A DNA stretch of 13,161 bases from Candidatus Methanolliviera sp. GoM_oil (GTDB taxonomy: Archaea; Halobacteriota; Methanoliparia; Methanoliparales; Methanoliparaceae). Of the stretch, positions 12,686-13,161 are shown piece by piece; positions within the stretch are counted from its first letter, which is position 1; the number at the start of each line of letters is the position of its first letter. Location of the stretch: positions 1 through 13,161 of the forward strand of contig CABGHG010000033.1 of the NCBI GenBank assembly GCA_902158735.1, read 5' to 3'. A program made the position numbers and the translations under genes. The notes below the pieces were generated by a model that ran no database searches, had not been told where the DNA came from, and saw only the letters and a program-made list of their open reading frames with translations.

Positions 12686-12701
12686 TTTACCATCCTGTAA
12701 A
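12686..12701 (-). promoter_or_regulatory. Dyad TTTAC-N6-GTAAA enclosing the amt ribosome binding site
   Basis: A perfect 5-base inverted repeat with a six-base spacer lies 3 bases upstream of the amt ATG. Most of the aggatgg ribosome binding site is its spacer. As DNA it may be an operator; as RNA it would place the ribosome binding site in a hairpin loop. Confidence 0.45.
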
Positions 12702-12728
12702 ATAATGCAGAATCTTAAAATAAAAAAG

Positions 12729-12771
12729 TATTTAAGAAAATTTCGTAACTTTTATGAAAAGTTCTTAAATA
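12729..12771. promoter_or_regulatory. Mirror-image divergent TATA elements of amt and glnA
   Basis: Perfect 10-base inverted arms tatttaagaa (12729-12738) and ttcttaaata (12762-12771) each read TTCTTAAATA outward, a TATA-like box. The left one suits amt, with the ATG 47 bases away and aggatgg in the leader. The right one would give glnA a leader of about 75-80 bases. A second repeat, aactttt-atg-aaaagtt (12747-12763), sits inside. Confidence 0.5.
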
Positions 12772-12803
12772 ATTTAATTAATAGGATTCTAATTACTGGT
12801 CAA

Positions 12804-12833
12804 TCCCATAAAAACGATAAATAATTTATGGGA
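12804..12833 (+). promoter_or_regulatory. 9-base dyad in the glnA control region
   Basis: Perfect arms tcccataaa (12804-12812) and tttatggga (12825-12833) flank a 12-base AT-rich centre that includes a possible TATA box, ataaataa (12817-12824). It may be an operator overlapping the glnA promoter or, if transcription begins upstream, a leader hairpin. Confidence 0.5.
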
Positions 12834-12848
12834 GTATACTTAATATAC
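12834..12848 (+). promoter_or_regulatory. Dyad GTATA-N5-TATAC upstream of glnA
   Basis: This perfect 5-base inverted repeat directly abuts the 9-base dyad and ends 24 bases before the glnA ATG. If the TATA box is the one at 12817-12824, it covers the likely transcription start, a typical repressor position. It is not the GGAA-N6-TTCC operator known for NrpR in Methanococcus. Confidence 0.4.
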
Positions 12849-12872
12849 CCGGGCTAACAGGAGAAGAACAAT

Positions 12873-13161
12873 ATGACAGACGAGAAGAAGACAAAAGGAA
12901 AAGTATTTGATACGATGGAAGAGCACCAGATAGAATTTATCAGACTGTGGTTCACCGATATCTTAGGGCGGTTGAAGAGCTTTTCGATCACCCCAGATGA
13001 ATTAGAAGGTGCTTTTGAGGAGGGGATGGGCTTTGACGGTTCGTCCATCAAGGGGTTCGCAAGAATCGATGAGAGTGATATGCTCGCAAAACCTGATCCC
13101 ACTACTTTCAGACTTATCCCATGGAGGCCAAAGGAGCATGCGGTTGCAAGGATGTTTTGTG
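12873..13161 (+). CDS. glnA: Glutamine synthetase type I, N-terminal part (cut by window end)
   Basis: Glutamine synthetase joins ammonium to glutamate using ATP. Only 96 codons lie in the window. They match the start of GSI: VFDTMEEHQIEFIRLWFTDI, then LGRLKSFSITPDEL and the conserved block FDGSSIKGFARIDESDM (58-74) with KPDPTTFRLIPW. The residues of the active site formed by the N-terminal strand of one subunit (around the DGSS loop) are present. The ATG at 12873 has aggag (12859-12863) nine bases upstream; there is no other in-frame start nearby that is better placed. It is divergent from amt-glnK, which together make a compact ammonium uptake and assimilation locus. The C-terminal catalytic part lies beyond the window. 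Confidence 0.94.
   Translation, partial: MTDEKKTKGKVFDTMEEHQIEFIRLWFTDILGRLKSFSITPDELEGAFEEGMGFDGSSIKGFARIDESDMLAKPDPTTFRLIPWRPKEHAVARMFC

Noticed and set aside
12683..12872. NrpR operator GGAA-N6-TTCC
   Set aside because: I looked for this motif in the amt-glnA region on both strands and it is not there; only other dyads are present.
1..13161. tRNA genes, CRISPR arrays, insertion sequences
   Set aside because: I saw no cloverleaf with a GGTTCRAATCC-like arm, no regularly spaced repeats and no transposase-like product; short tRNAs with introns could still be missed by eye.

Overview
The window looks archaeal, most likely from a euryarchaeon (perhaps of the Methanomicrobia/Syntrophoarchaeia type; the exact lineage cannot be fixed from this sequence). 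The evidence is promoters with BRE/TATA-like boxes, GGTGA-type ribosome binding sites, several apparently leaderless genes, T-tract terminators, an archaeal/eukaryotic-type HemK2 methyltransferase, a mannosyl-3-phosphoglycerate phosphatase and a short archaeal-style HisRS. It reads as chromosome: there is no CRISPR array, insertion sequence, phage gene, tRNA or rRNA that I can see.

Layout. Bases 1-500 (minus): the N-terminal part of a secreted SIMPL-domain protein that runs off the left edge. 501-828: divergent intergenic region that also holds a 59-codon open frame. 829-1170: a small multi-pass membrane protein closed by a T-tract. 1314-4667 (plus): a tight four-gene cluster of mannosyl-3-phosphoglycerate phosphatase, a cysteine-bearing unknown protein, a GH15-type (alpha/alpha)6 glycosidase and an MscS channel. 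I read this as an osmolyte synthesis, turnover and release module. 4783-5382 (plus): an alpha/beta hydrolase, convergent with a minus-strand group of HemK2-type methyltransferase, MNT nucleotidyltransferase and a truncated HEPN remnant, with two tandem hairpins behind the remnant.

6636-7555 (minus): two tandem secreted PsbP-like paralogues, both with a TATA box placed for leaderless transcription. 7575-9588 (minus): a three-gene operon of RimI-like acetyltransferase, an 87-residue unknown and hisS, joined by 4-base ATGA overlaps. 9595-10022 (plus): a 16-bp tandem duplication and a small gene that appears frameshifted, meeting a minus-strand HELVH metallopeptidase-like gene tail to tail. 10528-10878 (minus): an SCP2-like protein.

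10971 to the right end is a nitrogen-assimilation locus: amt and glnK on the minus strand, and glnA starting divergently on the plus strand and cut by the right edge. The 190-bp amt-glnA intergenic region is packed with inverted repeats and is the clearest regulatory region in the window. Amt imports ammonium, the PII protein GlnK gates Amt and senses 2-oxoglutarate and adenylate charge, and GlnA fixes the ammonium.

Most of the window is ordinary chromosomal housekeeping. The parts most worth a second look are the 1314-4667 cluster with its unknown Cys protein, the dyad-rich nitrogen control region, the broken HEPN/MNT pair with twin hairpins, and the frameshifted small gene at 9826.
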